NCBI GenBank assembly: GCA_022825195.1
Contig: JAJDYL010000216.1
Location: 1 to 34,596, forward strand
DNA: 34,596 nt
Source: Alphaproteobacteria bacterium
Lineage (GTDB): Bacteria > Pseudomonadota > Alphaproteobacteria > Bin95
Direction of reading: 5' to 3'
The notes beneath the pieces are model-generated. The model did not search any database. It saw only the letters and a program-made list of their open reading frames with translations, and had not been told where the DNA came from. The first letter of the stretch is position 1, and every line of letters begins with the position of its first letter. The position numbers and the translations under genes are program-made. Positions 15,964-24,270 of this stretch are shown here, piece after piece.

Positions 15964-16054
15964 TGGCGGAGAGGGTGGGATTCGAACCCACGATACGGGG
16001 TTACCGTATACACGCGTTCCAGGCGTGCGCCTTCAGCCGCTCGGCCACCTCCCC
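15964..16054 (-). tRNA. tRNA-Ser (anticodon GGA)
   Basis: The minus strand folds into a class II tRNA of 91 nt including an encoded CCA. The acceptor GGGGAGG pairs with CCTCTCC (one G:T pair) and the discriminator is G. The D arm starts GCCGAGCGGC, the anticodon stem CACGC/GCGTG encloses CTGGAAC giving anticodon GGA, there is a long variable arm, and the T arm is GTGGG-TTCGAAT-CCCAC. It reads UCC and UCU serine codons. Confidence 0.96.
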
Positions 16055-16064
16055 GGCGCCGCGG

Positions 16065-16093
16065 AACATAAGAGCCGACCAGCGCCCGCGCAA
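16065..16093 (-). promoter_or_regulatory. Promoter of the tRNA-Ser gene
   Basis: On the minus strand TTGCGC (16088-16093) and TATGTT (16065-16070) are 17 nt apart. The -10 ends 10 nt before the mature 5' end of the tRNA, which suits a short 5' leader removed by RNase P. Confidence 0.45.
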
Positions 16094-16150
16094 GTTGCGG
16101 CCGGCTGTGCCATGATGGGCGCGCACAGCCGACGGGAGGAGAGTCGGACG

Positions 16151-17539
16151 ATGGAAAAGACCTTCCAGTTCTCGAACATGCACCACGAACTCATGGCCCG
16201 CGACGAGGCCTATATCTACGGCTGGCGCTACGAGCCCAGGGTGATCTTCGAGAGCGGCCGGGGGATCGTGCTGACGGACGTGGACGGCAAGGAATATTTC
16301 GACCTCACGGCCGGCATGATGTGCATGGTGCTGGGCCACAGCCACCCGGAGCTGACCGAGGCGATCCGCGAGCAGGCGGACAAGCTGGTCCACACCTCCT
16401 CCTGGTATTCTAACCCCTGGCTGATCGAGTTCGCCGAGCTGATCGCGGGCACGCTCCCCGGCGACCTCAAGGTGGTGAATTTCGCCGTCACCGGCTCCGA
16501 GGCCAACGAGATCGCCATGCGCATGGCGCTCGGCGTCACCGGACGCTACGACATCGTGTCGGTCATCCGCGGCCTGCACGGCGGCAGCCTGGCGGCCGAG
16601 GCCGTCACCAGCGTCGGCGGCGGACGCAAGGCGCATCTGGGGCCCCTGATGATGCCCTCGCACCGCAATGCCATCTACGCCCCGCTCTGCTACCGCTGCC
16701 CGGTCAACCTCGAATATCCCGGCTGCAATGTCGCCTGCCTCGACCACAGCGAGGAGCTGATGGAGCACATCACCAGCCGCAATCTCGCGCTCATCATGGC
16801 CGAGACCATTCCGGTGGCGGGCGGCATGGTGGTGCCGCCGCCGGAATGGCTGCCGCGCCTGCGCGCGTTGGCCGACCGTTGGGGCGCGCTGCTGATGCTG
16901 GACGAGGCGCAGCTGGCGCCGGCCAAGACCGGCAGCATCTGGGCCTTCGAGCAATATGACGTGATGCCGGACATCGTGTCCTTCGGGAAGGGCATGACCG
17001 CGGGCATGGGCATTGCCGGGACCGTGACGACGCAGGAGATCGCCGAGGAGGCGCGCGGCAAGGCCGGCCTGCCCTGGGGCGGCACCTATTCCGGCGATCC
17101 GCTGCCGGCCGCCGTCGGGCTGAAGCAGCTCCAGATCGTGCTTCGCGACAGGCTGGCGGAACAGGCGGTCGCCAGGGGCGCAAGGCTGCGCGCCGGGCTG
17201 GAGGCGATCGCGCGGAAATACGATGTCATCGGCGAGGTGCGCGGCACCGGCCTCTACTACCTGCTGGATATCGTCGAGACGCCGGACAGCCGCCGGCCGG
17301 ACCCGGCGATGGCCGAGCGCATCCGCTACAACGCGCTGCTCGAGGGCCTGGTCACGATCGCGGTCAAGAATTTCATCCGCGTCTGCCCGGCGCTCATCAT
17401 CACCGAAGCGGAGATCGACGAGACCCTGCACCGCCTGGAGACCGCCGTGCAGCGCTCCGTGGAAGGGTTCCCGAGGGACCTCGACTACGCGACCTCCAGT
17501 TCGCTTGCCGCGCGCCCGCAGGTCGCCGCCGCGACCTGA
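16151..17539 (+). CDS. Class III PLP-dependent aminotransferase (2,2-dialkylglycine decarboxylase-like)
   Basis: A 462-residue fold-type I PLP enzyme. The Schiff-base lysine is K280 (SFGKGMTAG), the pyridine-nitrogen aspartate is D251 (LMLDEAQ), and the phosphate/substrate segment is GSEANE (115-120). The early block DLTAGMMCMVLGHSHPE resembles 2,2-dialkylglycine decarboxylase more than omega-aminotransferases. The ATG at 16151 has gggaggaga upstream. It heads a plus-strand operon with a DehI-like gene 14 nt downstream. The reaction is probably transamination with or without decarboxylation of an amino acid; the substrate is unknown. Confidence 0.85.
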   Translation: MEKTFQFSNMHHELMARDEAYIYGWRYEPRVIFESGRGIVLTDVDGKEYFDLTAGMMCMVLGHSHPELTEAIREQADKLVHTSSWYSNPWLIEFAELIAGTLPGDLKVVNFAVTGSEANEIAMRMALGVTGRYDIVSVIRGLHGGSLAAEAVTSVGGGRKAHLGPLMMPSHRNAIYAPLCYRCPVNLEYPGCNVACLDHSEELMEHITSRNLALIMAETIPVAGGMVVPPPEWLPRLRALADRWGALLMLDEAQLAPAKTGSIWAFEQYDVMPDIVSFGKGMTAGMGIAGTVTTQEIAEEARGKAGLPWGGTYSGDPLPAAVGLKQLQIVLRDRLAEQAVARGARLRAGLEAIARKYDVIGEVRGTGLYYLLDIVETPDSRRPDPAMAERIRYNALLEGLVTIAVKNFIRVCPALIITEAEIDETLHRLETAVQRSVEGFPRDLDYATSSSLAARPQVAAAT

Positions 17540-17553
17540 GGCGGCCGCCGGCC

Positions 17554-18423
17554 GTGACGGCGTTCCGGGAGGTCGCGGAGGCCGGGGCGGCGGGCGACAT
17601 CGCGCTCGTCTATGGCGAAATCCGCCGGACTTATGCCGTTCCCTACGTCTCGTCGCTGTTCCGCCATCTCGCCGTCTATCCGGGCCTCCTGCCGTGGGCC
17701 TGGCGGATTCTGTGCCCGGCGCTCGCCTCCGGGGCGCTGCAGCATCTCGCCTGGCAGCGTGTCGATGTTTCCCGGCTGCCGCCCCTGCCACCGCTGACGC
17801 ATGGGGCGCTTGCCGGCCTCGGGGTCGATGACTCCGGCCTCGCCGCGATTCGCACGGTCTGCCGGAGCTTCGTCCGGGTGAGCCCGGTCAATCTCGTCGT
17901 CGCCGCCTGTCTCGCCGGCCTGCTGGGCCAGGAGCAGCCGGACGGGGAACCGCCGGCCCCGCTGGAGCCCGCCGCCCTGCCGGAACCCCTGCCGCCCATG
18001 CCCGGCATGGCGCCCGCCGCTGCCATGACGCCGGAGACGCGGGCGGCGCTTGCGGCCTTCGAGACGGAGCTTGCCGGCGAGGCGTTCGTGCCGGGGCTCT
18101 ACCGCATCCTCGCCCGCTGGCCGGGCTTCCTCGTCCATCTCGCCGCGGCGCTCGGGCCGCTGCTGCGCGATCCCGCGGTGCTCGCGGCCTGCGAAGACAT
18201 TGCCGACCGGATTACCGCCGCGGCCCCGTCCGTGCTGGCGGCGCTCGGTGAACCGGCGGAACCGGCGCCGCTCGCGCCCGAAGAAACCGCGGCCGTCCTG
18301 TCCGCCATCCGCACCTACCGCGGCACGAGCCCGCAGATGGCCGGCTTCGGAACCCTGATCCTGAAGGCGCTGCCCGCGGAGACGCGGGGCTGGAGAAAGC
18401 GATGCAGAGCTGGAAATACCTGA
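17554..18423 (+). CDS. DehI-family (2-haloacid dehalogenase-like) protein
   Basis: A 289-residue, Ala/Pro-rich, mostly helical protein. It has two related halves: VPYVSSLFRHLAVYPGLLPW near residue 30 and FVPGLYRILARWPGFLVHL near residue 175. This internal pseudo-repeat is the signature of the DehI group I haloacid dehalogenase family. Many members of this family in alphaproteobacteria have no proven dehalogenase activity, so a halogenated substrate is not implied. The start is a GTG at 17554, only 14 nt after the aminotransferase. Its last 22 nt overlap the enoyl-CoA hydratase gene, so the three are co-transcribed. Confidence 0.68.
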   Translation: MTAFREVAEAGAAGDIALVYGEIRRTYAVPYVSSLFRHLAVYPGLLPWAWRILCPALASGALQHLAWQRVDVSRLPPLPPLTHGALAGLGVDDSGLAAIRTVCRSFVRVSPVNLVVAACLAGLLGQEQPDGEPPAPLEPAALPEPLPPMPGMAPAAAMTPETRAALAAFETELAGEAFVPGLYRILARWPGFLVHLAAALGPLLRDPAVLAACEDIADRITAAAPSVLAALGEPAEPAPLAPEETAAVLSAIRTYRGTSPQMAGFGTLILKALPAETRGWRKRCRAGNT

Positions 18424-19190
18424 GGCTGGAGGAGAGCGGGGAACACATCGTCACGCTCACCTTCAACCGGCCCGAACGGCGCAATGCGCTGAGTTTCGAC
18501 ATGGCGCTCGAAGTGGAAGCCTGCCTGCGCGAACTTCACGAATCCCGGGACCTCCGGGTCCTGATCCTGACGGGGGAGGGCACGGCGTTCGGCTCCGGAG
18601 CGGACCTCAAGGAACGCGCGGGCTTCGAGCCGGAGCGCACCCGCCGGCACCGCGAGACGGCGCTCAGGATCGTGGAGCTTCTGGAAACGCTGCCCGCCCC
18701 GGTGATCGCGATGGTGAACGGGCCGGCTTTCGCGGGCAGCTTCGAGATCGCGCTCGGCTGCGATATCAGGATCGCCTCCGAGCTTGCCTCCTTCTCGCTG
18801 ACCGAAGTGCGCAATGCGGGCTCCTTTCCCGGCGCCGGCGGCACGATCCGCCTGCCGAAGCTGGTCGGGCGCGCGCGCACGAACCTGATCGTGCTGACGG
18901 GCCGGCGCTTCTCCGCCGAGGAGGCGTTCGCGCTGGGTTTCGTCGAGATGGTGGTGCCCCACGACAGGCTTGCCGGCGAGACCATGGCCATCGCGCGGGA
19001 GATCGCCGGCGGCAGTCCGCTCGGCGTCCGCGCGGCCAAGAAGCTGATCCGCCAGAGCGCCGAAACCGATCTGTCCACGGCGACGGCGCTCTCGCGGGCG
19101 CTCAGGGACCCGCTGGACAGCACGCGCGACAGCGCGGAAGGCTATGCCGCCTGGGTCGAGAAGAGACCGCCGAGGTTTACCGGGAAGTAA
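18402..19190 (+). CDS. Enoyl-CoA hydratase/isomerase family protein
   Basis: A 262-residue crotonase-fold protein. Both glutamates that add water in classical enoyl-CoA hydratase are present and 20 residues apart: E115 (AGSFEIA) and E135 (LTEVRN). The oxyanion-hole segments are GSGADLKE (64-71) and FAGSFE with G112, and PGAGGT follows. It therefore looks like an active hydratase acting on a 2-enoyl-CoA. The ATG has ggag 6 nt upstream inside the end of the DehI-like gene, giving translational coupling. It converges with the CoA-transferase gene 7 nt away. Confidence 0.9.
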   Translation: MQSWKYLRLEESGEHIVTLTFNRPERRNALSFDMALEVEACLRELHESRDLRVLILTGEGTAFGSGADLKERAGFEPERTRRHRETALRIVELLETLPAPVIAMVNGPAFAGSFEIALGCDIRIASELASFSLTEVRNAGSFPGAGGTIRLPKLVGRARTNLIVLTGRRFSAEEAFALGFVEMVVPHDRLAGETMAIAREIAGGSPLGVRAAKKLIRQSAETDLSTATALSRALRDPLDSTRDSAEGYAAWVEKRPPRFTGK

Positions 19191-19197
19191 CCGGGGC

Positions 19198-20451
19198 TCA
19201 TTCCTCCTCCCGCCTGTCTCGCGGCAGCCCCGCGCCGGCCACGACGCCATCGGCCGCCAGGCGGCCGATTTCCTCATCGTCCAGCCCGAGTTCGCCGCGC
19301 AGCACGGAGGCCGTATCCGCGCCTGTTTCGCGGCCGGCCCAGCGAATGCGGCCCGGCGTGGCGGAGAGCTTCGGCACGACGCCCGTGACCGTCACCGTCC
19401 CCCACTCCGGATCGGGGGCCTCGACCAGCATCTCCCGCGCCCGGAAATGGGGATCGGAGAAGATGTCGGCCACATTGTAGATCGGGGCTGCCGGCACCTT
19501 GCCTGCCTCCAGCGCCGCGACGACCGCATCGAGGTCGTGCGCGGCCACCCAGCCGGCGACCAGTGCCTCGCACGCGTCGGCGTTGCGGGCGCGGTCGGCG
19601 GCGGCGGCGAAACGCGGGTCCGCTCCGAGTTCCGGACGGCCCATGGCGTCCGCCAGCCGGCGCCAGACCGCATCGGCGGCCGCGGCGATGACGACATGGC
19701 GGCCGTCGCGCGTCTCGTAGAGCGAATTGGGCGTGTTGCCGGGCAACCGGCTTCCGGCCCTGGACGCGACGGCGCCGAGCCTGTCGAAGGCCGGCACATG
19801 CGGCTCCATGAAGGTGAAGGCGCCCTCGTAAAGCGCCGAATCCACCACCTGCCCGCGGCCCGTGCGGGCGCGCTCCTGCAAGGCCATCATGGCGCCGAAC
19901 GCGGCATACAGCCCGGCGATATAGTCGGTAAGCGAGGTGTTCATGCGCGGCGGCGGGGCGCCGGGTTCGCCGGTGAGGTCCCGGAGCCCGCTCATGGCCT
20001 CGCACACGACCCCGTAGCCGGCGCGACCGCTTGCCGGACCGGTCTGGCCGAAGCCGCTGATCCGGACCATGACCAGCCCGGGGTTGCGGGCGCTCAGCGC
20101 CTCGTAGCCCAGCCCCCAGCGCTCCAGCGTCCCGGCGCGGAAGTTCTCGACCAGGATGTCGGCGCTGTCCAGGAGGCGGCGGACGAGGCCGCGCCCGGCT
20201 TCGCCGCGAAGGTCGATGGAGACCAGGCGCTTGCCCCGCAGGATGGAGGCCGCGTAGAGGGAGCGCCCCTCCTCCCGGCGGCCCATGGAGCGCACCGCAT
20301 CGCCCTCGGCCTGCTCCACCTTGATGATTTCGGCGCCGAAATCGGCGAGCAGGCGCGCGCAGAAGGGAGCCGCCACGGTGGAACCGAGCTCGATGACCCG
20401 CAGTCCGCGTAACGGCCCGGATGCCGGAGGCTCGGTCGTCGGCTCGCTCAT
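19198..20451 (-). CDS. CaiB/BaiF (class III) CoA-transferase
   Basis: A 417-residue CoA-transferase of the formyl-CoA transferase family. The N-terminus has GLRVIELGSTVAAPFCARLL and the catalytic aspartate is D176 in SLTDYIAG, which forms the aspartyl-CoA anhydride. The length is normal. It moves CoA between carboxylic acids, and could feed the enoyl-CoA hydratase encoded tail-to-tail next to it. It follows the DjlA-like gene by 45 nt on the same strand. A fragment of a second family member lies at 12794-12853. Confidence 0.9.
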   Translation of the reverse strand: MSEPTTEPPASGPLRGLRVIELGSTVAAPFCARLLADFGAEIIKVEQAEGDAVRSMGRREEGRSLYAASILRGKRLVSIDLRGEAGRGLVRRLLDSADILVENFRAGTLERWGLGYEALSARNPGLVMVRISGFGQTGPASGRAGYGVVCEAMSGLRDLTGEPGAPPPRMNTSLTDYIAGLYAAFGAMMALQERARTGRGQVVDSALYEGAFTFMEPHVPAFDRLGAVASRAGSRLPGNTPNSLYETRDGRHVVIAAAADAVWRRLADAMGRPELGADPRFAAAADRARNADACEALVAGWVAAHDLDAVVAALEAGKVPAAPIYNVADIFSDPHFRAREMLVEAPDPEWGTVTVTGVVPKLSATPGRIRWAGRETGADTASVLRGELGLDDEEIGRLAADGVVAGAGLPRDRREEE

Positions 20452-20496
20452 CGCATTCGCAGCCCCGTTGGAAAACCGTCCCGCCGACGGACGGGT

Positions 20497-21285
20497 TCAA
20501 CGCGCCCGGCGTTCCTTCGTCACCGTCTCGTAGGCGGCGTTGATGGCGACGAGGCGGTCGTTGGCAAGCTCCATGAACTCCTCCGGCAGCCCCTTCGAGA
20601 CCAGCCGGTCGGGATGGTAGGTGCGCACGAGCTTGCGGTGCGCCGCGCGCAGTTCTTCGTCGGACGCGGCCGGCGCCACGCCGAGCACGGCATAGGCATC
20701 CGCCGCGCCCCTCGGCCCGTCCTGCGCCCGCCCGGCCCCGGACTGCGGTCCGAAGCCGGCGGCATGGCGGGCGCGGAGCGAGGCCATCTCGTATTCGCCG
20801 AGGCCGAAGACCGCCCCGATGCGCGCGATCATGCCCTCTTCCGCCGGATGCAGCTCCCCGTCCGCCGCGGCGATGGCGTAAAGCGCGTCCACCACCTCGG
20901 CCAGCAGTTCGGGCTTGGCGGCGAGCGCGCCGCGCACCTGCTCGGCATAGGCCTCGAAGCCGTCCGCGCTCCGGCGCGCCTCGTTGTAGAGCTCGGCGAT
21001 CCGGCCGCGTTCGTCCGCGTCGAACGGGAAGATGCGCTGGAAGGTGTGGATCTCGTCGCGCGTGACCGTGCCGTCCGCCTTCGCGACCTTGGCGGAGAGC
21101 GCGATCACGCCGAGCGCGAACACCACCCCGGCATCGGCATCGGCGGCCCCGTCGCCGCTTTCGATCGCGCGGCTTCGGCTGCGGTCGATGAGGCCGTGGC
21201 CGGCGACCGCGCCGAGCAGCGCGCCCAGCGGCCCGCCGACCGCGAAGCCGAGCACGCCGCCCAGGATCTTGCCGATTATGGCCAT
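20497..21285 (-). CDS. djlA: DjlA-like membrane-anchored J-domain protein with TerB domain
   Basis: A 262-residue co-chaperone. Residues 1-33 are a Gly/Ala-rich membrane anchor (IIGKILGGVLGFAVGGPLG), 55-165 a TerB-like helical domain (AKADGTVTRDE, AAADGELHPAEE) and 195-258 a J-domain with HPD at 224-226. The J-domain would stimulate the ATPase of DnaK at the cytoplasmic face of the inner membrane. The linker is Gly/Gln-rich. The upstream gene is divergent (sulfatase, 143 nt away), so the promoter should lie in 21286-21428. Confidence 0.88.
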   Translation of the reverse strand: MAIIGKILGGVLGFAVGGPLGALLGAVAGHGLIDRSRSRAIESGDGAADADAGVVFALGVIALSAKVAKADGTVTRDEIHTFQRIFPFDADERGRIAELYNEARRSADGFEAYAEQVRGALAAKPELLAEVVDALYAIAAADGELHPAEEGMIARIGAVFGLGEYEMASLRARHAAGFGPQSGAGRAQDGPRGAADAYAVLGVAPAASDEELRAAHRKLVRTYHPDRLVSKGLPEEFMELANDRLVAINAAYETVTKERRAR

Positions 21286-21428
21286 GAGCCGCCCTTGCCC
21301 CTCCCGGTTCCCGCCAGACTATCCTCTTGCCGGGCGGGAAGACAGGCCGCCGGCCGGCCCGGCTTGGAAAGCGCGGGGCAATCGGCTTCAATCCCGCCGC
21401 CCTCATCCGGGCGGAGAGACGCCGCGCC

Positions 21429-22853
21429 ATGCAGCCGCAGAACCTGCTTTTCATCATGTCCGACGAGCATTCCGCCGGCGCGATGGGGGCCGCCGGCCAT
21501 CCCTTCGTGAAGACGCCGAACCTGGACGCGCTGGCGGCGCGGGGGACGCTCTTCGCACGCGCCTATACCCCGTCGCCGATCTGCGTGCCGGCCCGCGCCG
21601 CCTTCGCGACCGGGCGCCATGTCCACGAGATCGGCGCCTGGGACAACGGCCACCCCTATGACGGCAGCGCGCCGGGCTGGGGCCATGCGCTGCAGGCGGC
21701 GGGCCGCCCGGTTCTGTCCATCGGCAAGCTGCATTACCGCGACGAGGCCGACCCGACCGGCTTCGACACCCAGATCCGCCCGCTGCATGTGGTGAACGGC
21801 AAGGGTGACATTTACGGCGCGATCAAGGACCCGATGCCGATCCGCTTCGGCGGGGCGAAGTTCTCGCGCGAGATCGGCCCCGGCGAGAGCGGCTACACCC
21901 GCTACGACCGCGCGATCGCGGACGAGGCGGTGCGCTGGCTGACGGATGAGGCTCCGGCCGCGGACAGCCCCTGGATGCTGTTCGTGTCGTTCGTCTGCCC
22001 GCATTTCCCGCTGATCGCGCCGGAGCCGTTCTTCGCCCTCTACGACCCGGCCGCCATGCCTATGCCGAAGGACTACCGCCTGCGCCCGCGCCACCCCTGG
22101 ATCGAGGCCTATGCCGAGGCCCAGCCTTATGACAGCTTCTTCAACGACGAGGCGCGGCGCGTGGCCATCGCCTCCTATTACGGGCTCTGCTCCTTCCTCG
22201 ACGACAATATCGGCCGCGTGCTGGCCGCTCTTGAGGAGGCCGGGCTCGGCGGGAACACGCGCGTGATCTACACCAGCGATCACGGCGAGAATCTCGGTGC
22301 GCGGGGGCTCTGGGGCAAGTCCAACATGTATGAGGAGGCGGTGCGCGTGCCGCTGATCGCCGCCGGGCCGGGCGTGCCGGCGGGGCGGGTCTCGGAAACG
22401 CCGGCGTCGCTGCTGGACTGCCACCCGGCGATCCTCGAATGCGCGGGCCTCGAACCCGGTCCCGATTTGCCGGGCCGCTCGCTCTGGACGCTCGGCGACG
22501 AGCCGGAGCGCGCCGCCTTCAGCGAATACCACGCGGCCGGGGCCGCCTCCGGCTGCTTCATGCTGCGGCAGGGCCGGTGGAAGCTCATCCGCTATACCGG
22601 CTTCGAACCGGAGCTGTTCGACCTGGAGGCCGACCCCGAGGAGCGCCGGAACCTGGCCGCAAGCGAGCCGGAGACGGTCGCACGGCTCACGGCGGCAATG
22701 CGCGAGGTCTGCGACCCGGACGAGGCCCACCGCCGCGCGCGGGCGAGCCAGAGCGCGCTGGTCGAAGCCCATGGCGGCCGCCTTGCCGTGATGCGGGCCG
22801 GCGCCTTCTCCGGCACGCCCGCCCCCGGCGACAAGCCCGTGTTCACGGCGTGA
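21429..22853 (+). CDS. Sulfatase (choline-sulfatase-like)
   Basis: A 474-residue alkaline-phosphatase-superfamily sulfatase. The formylglycine motif is CVPAR (C52-R56), so activity needs a formylglycine-generating enzyme, not seen in the window. Metal ligands are D12 (MSDEH) and D284/H285 (TSDHGE), with K297 in LWGKSN. The pattern GENLGARGLWGKSNMYEEAV and the lack of a signal peptide resemble cytoplasmic choline-O-sulfatase. The ATG at 21429 fits the family start; the open frame extends upstream without similarity. The substrate is inferred. Confidence 0.87.
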   Translation: MQPQNLLFIMSDEHSAGAMGAAGHPFVKTPNLDALAARGTLFARAYTPSPICVPARAAFATGRHVHEIGAWDNGHPYDGSAPGWGHALQAAGRPVLSIGKLHYRDEADPTGFDTQIRPLHVVNGKGDIYGAIKDPMPIRFGGAKFSREIGPGESGYTRYDRAIADEAVRWLTDEAPAADSPWMLFVSFVCPHFPLIAPEPFFALYDPAAMPMPKDYRLRPRHPWIEAYAEAQPYDSFFNDEARRVAIASYYGLCSFLDDNIGRVLAALEEAGLGGNTRVIYTSDHGENLGARGLWGKSNMYEEAVRVPLIAAGPGVPAGRVSETPASLLDCHPAILECAGLEPGPDLPGRSLWTLGDEPERAAFSEYHAAGAASGCFMLRQGRWKLIRYTGFEPELFDLEADPEERRNLAASEPETVARLTAAMREVCDPDEAHRRARASQSALVEAHGGRLAVMRAGAFSGTPAPGDKPVFTA

Positions 22854-22905
22854 ACGGCGGTCCGGGCGCTTGTCTGGCGCCGCCCGGGTTCCTATGCTCC
22901 AGGCC

Positions 22906-23409
22906 ATGACCGGGGCTATCGCCTTCGACACCCACCGCTTCGTCAAGCGCCTGACGGACAGCGGCTTCACCGAGAAGCAGGCCGAGACCCTGGCCGAAGA
23001 GCATGTCGCCCTGCTCAACACCAACCTGGCGACCAAGGCCGACATCGCAGCGGCGCAGACCGACCTCGCGGCAGTCGAGGCCGGGCTGAAGGCCGAGATT
23101 GCCAAGGTCGAGGCCGGGCTGAAAGAGCAGATCGCGAAGGTCGAGGCCGGGCTGAAGGCCGAGATTGCCAAGGTCGAGACCGGGCTGAAGGCGGAGATCG
23201 CGAAGGTCGAGGGCGGCGTGGAGACGCTTCGGCTGGAGACCGGGGCCCGGATCGCGAAGGCCGAGGCAGAACTCAAGGGCGAGATCGCAAAGGCCGAGGG
23301 CAGGCTCAGGGCCGAGATCGCAGCGGTCAAGGCCGACCTGCTGAAATGGATGTTCGGCGCGATGATTGCCCAGGGCGGGCTGATCGTCGCCCTCGTCAAG
23401 CTGCTGTAG
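22906..23409 (+). CDS. DUF1640-type coiled-coil membrane protein with 11-residue repeats
   Basis: A 167-residue protein starting MTGAIAFDTHRFVKRLTDSG, the usual DUF1640 (CCDC90-like) N-terminus. A long coiled coil at 40-145 includes four near-identical 11-residue units EAGLKAEIAKV (58-101). The last 20 residues (MFGAMIAQGGLIVALVKLL) are a membrane helix. An upstream in-frame ATG at 22894 is possible; neither has a strong Shine-Dalgarno sequence. Bacterial members are common in alphaproteobacteria and have no agreed function. A broken paralogue lies at 28140-28372. Confidence 0.8.
   Translation: MTGAIAFDTHRFVKRLTDSGFTEKQAETLAEEHVALLNTNLATKADIAAAQTDLAAVEAGLKAEIAKVEAGLKEQIAKVEAGLKAEIAKVETGLKAEIAKVEGGVETLRLETGARIAKAEAELKGEIAKAEGRLRAEIAAVKADLLKWMFGAMIAQGGLIVALVKLL
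23077..23208 (+). repeat. Four tandem 33-bp coding repeats
   Basis: Four in-frame units of 33 bp encode the hendecad EAGLKAEIAKV and variants. The first and third units are nearly identical at DNA level, pointing to recent duplication or gene conversion. Confidence 0.8.
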
Positions 23410-23499
23410 CGCACCCTTGCCGCGCCGGCCCCTTCTCCGACGCTGCCGGCGGCCCGTCGCAAAGCTGCCGGCGAACGGTCCAGCCGGCATAGACGCGCC

Positions 23500-24270
23500 A
23501 TGATCGTCATCGACTCGATCACGCATGTCGAACCCGCCCATCGCGGGCGCGTCGTGCTGGCGGGCAGCCATGGCGGGGCCTATTGCGCCGGCGTGGCGGC
23601 GAAGGCGGGCCTGCGCGCCGTCATGCTGAACGATGCCGGCTTCGGCCTCGACCGGGCGGGCACCGGCGCATTGCCTCTGCTTGACGGCATCGGTATGGCG
23701 GCGGCGGCCATCGATCATATGAGCGCGCGCATCGGCGACGGCGCCGACATGGCCCGGCGGGGTATCCTTTCCGCCGTCAACGAGGCCGCCGCCCGCGCCG
23801 GCTGCCGCATCGGCATGGCCGCGGCGGAGGCGGGCGCACTGCTTGCCGAAGCGCCGGAGCCCCGGGGCGCCCTGCCGCCGCTGGAGGAGGCCCGCATGGA
23901 ACTGGCGCCGGGCGTGGTCGGGCTCGACTCGCTCTCGCTGCTGCAAGCCACGGACGGCGACAAGGCGGTCGTCTCCGGCAGCCACGGCGCGCTGCTGCGG
24001 AGCAATCCGGGCTATGTCATCCACCATGTCGTGCGCGCCGTCGTCTGCCACGACGCCGGCATGGGCTGCGACGGAGCGGGAATCGGCCGGCTGGAGCCCT
24101 GCGCCGGCATGGGCGTGCCGGCCGCGGCCGTCGAAGGCGCCACCGCGCGCATCGGCGACGCCCGCTCGCTCTGGAACACCGGGCGGCTTTCCGCCGTCAA
24201 CAGCCTGGCGCGCGCGGCGGGCGCGGCGCCCGGCATGACCGTCCCCCAATTCGCGGAGCTTTTCGCATGA
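23500..24270 (+). CDS. Uncharacterised protein with an internal tandem duplication (GSHG-DAG-ARIGD module)
   Basis: A 256-residue protein made of two copies of one module, about residues 17-106 and 155-246. Each copy has, in order, GSHG (22-25 and 160-163), RAVM/RAVV then DAGxGxDxAG (45-54 and 185-194), GxxAAA, ARIGD (76-80 and 216-220), SAVN (91-94 and 231-234) and a final GM. No signal peptide or membrane segment is seen. I do not recognise a biochemical function; the conserved G, S, H and D residues could bind a phosphate or metal. The stop overlaps the ATG of the ThDP enzyme by ATGA (24267-24270), so both are coupled and probably act on one substrate. The Shine-Dalgarno sequence is weak. 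Confidence 0.78.
   Translation: MIVIDSITHVEPAHRGRVVLAGSHGGAYCAGVAAKAGLRAVMLNDAGFGLDRAGTGALPLLDGIGMAAAAIDHMSARIGDGADMARRGILSAVNEAAARAGCRIGMAAAEAGALLAEAPEPRGALPPLEEARMELAPGVVGLDSLSLLQATDGDKAVVSGSHGALLRSNPGYVIHHVVRAVVCHDAGMGCDGAGIGRLEPCAGMGVPAAAVEGATARIGDARSLWNTGRLSAVNSLARAAGAAPGMTVPQFAELFA

Noticed and set aside
23077..23208. CRISPR array
   Set aside because: The 33-bp units are contiguous, in frame, without spacers and encode a coiled coil. The same reasoning excludes the 54-bp units at 29742-29849.
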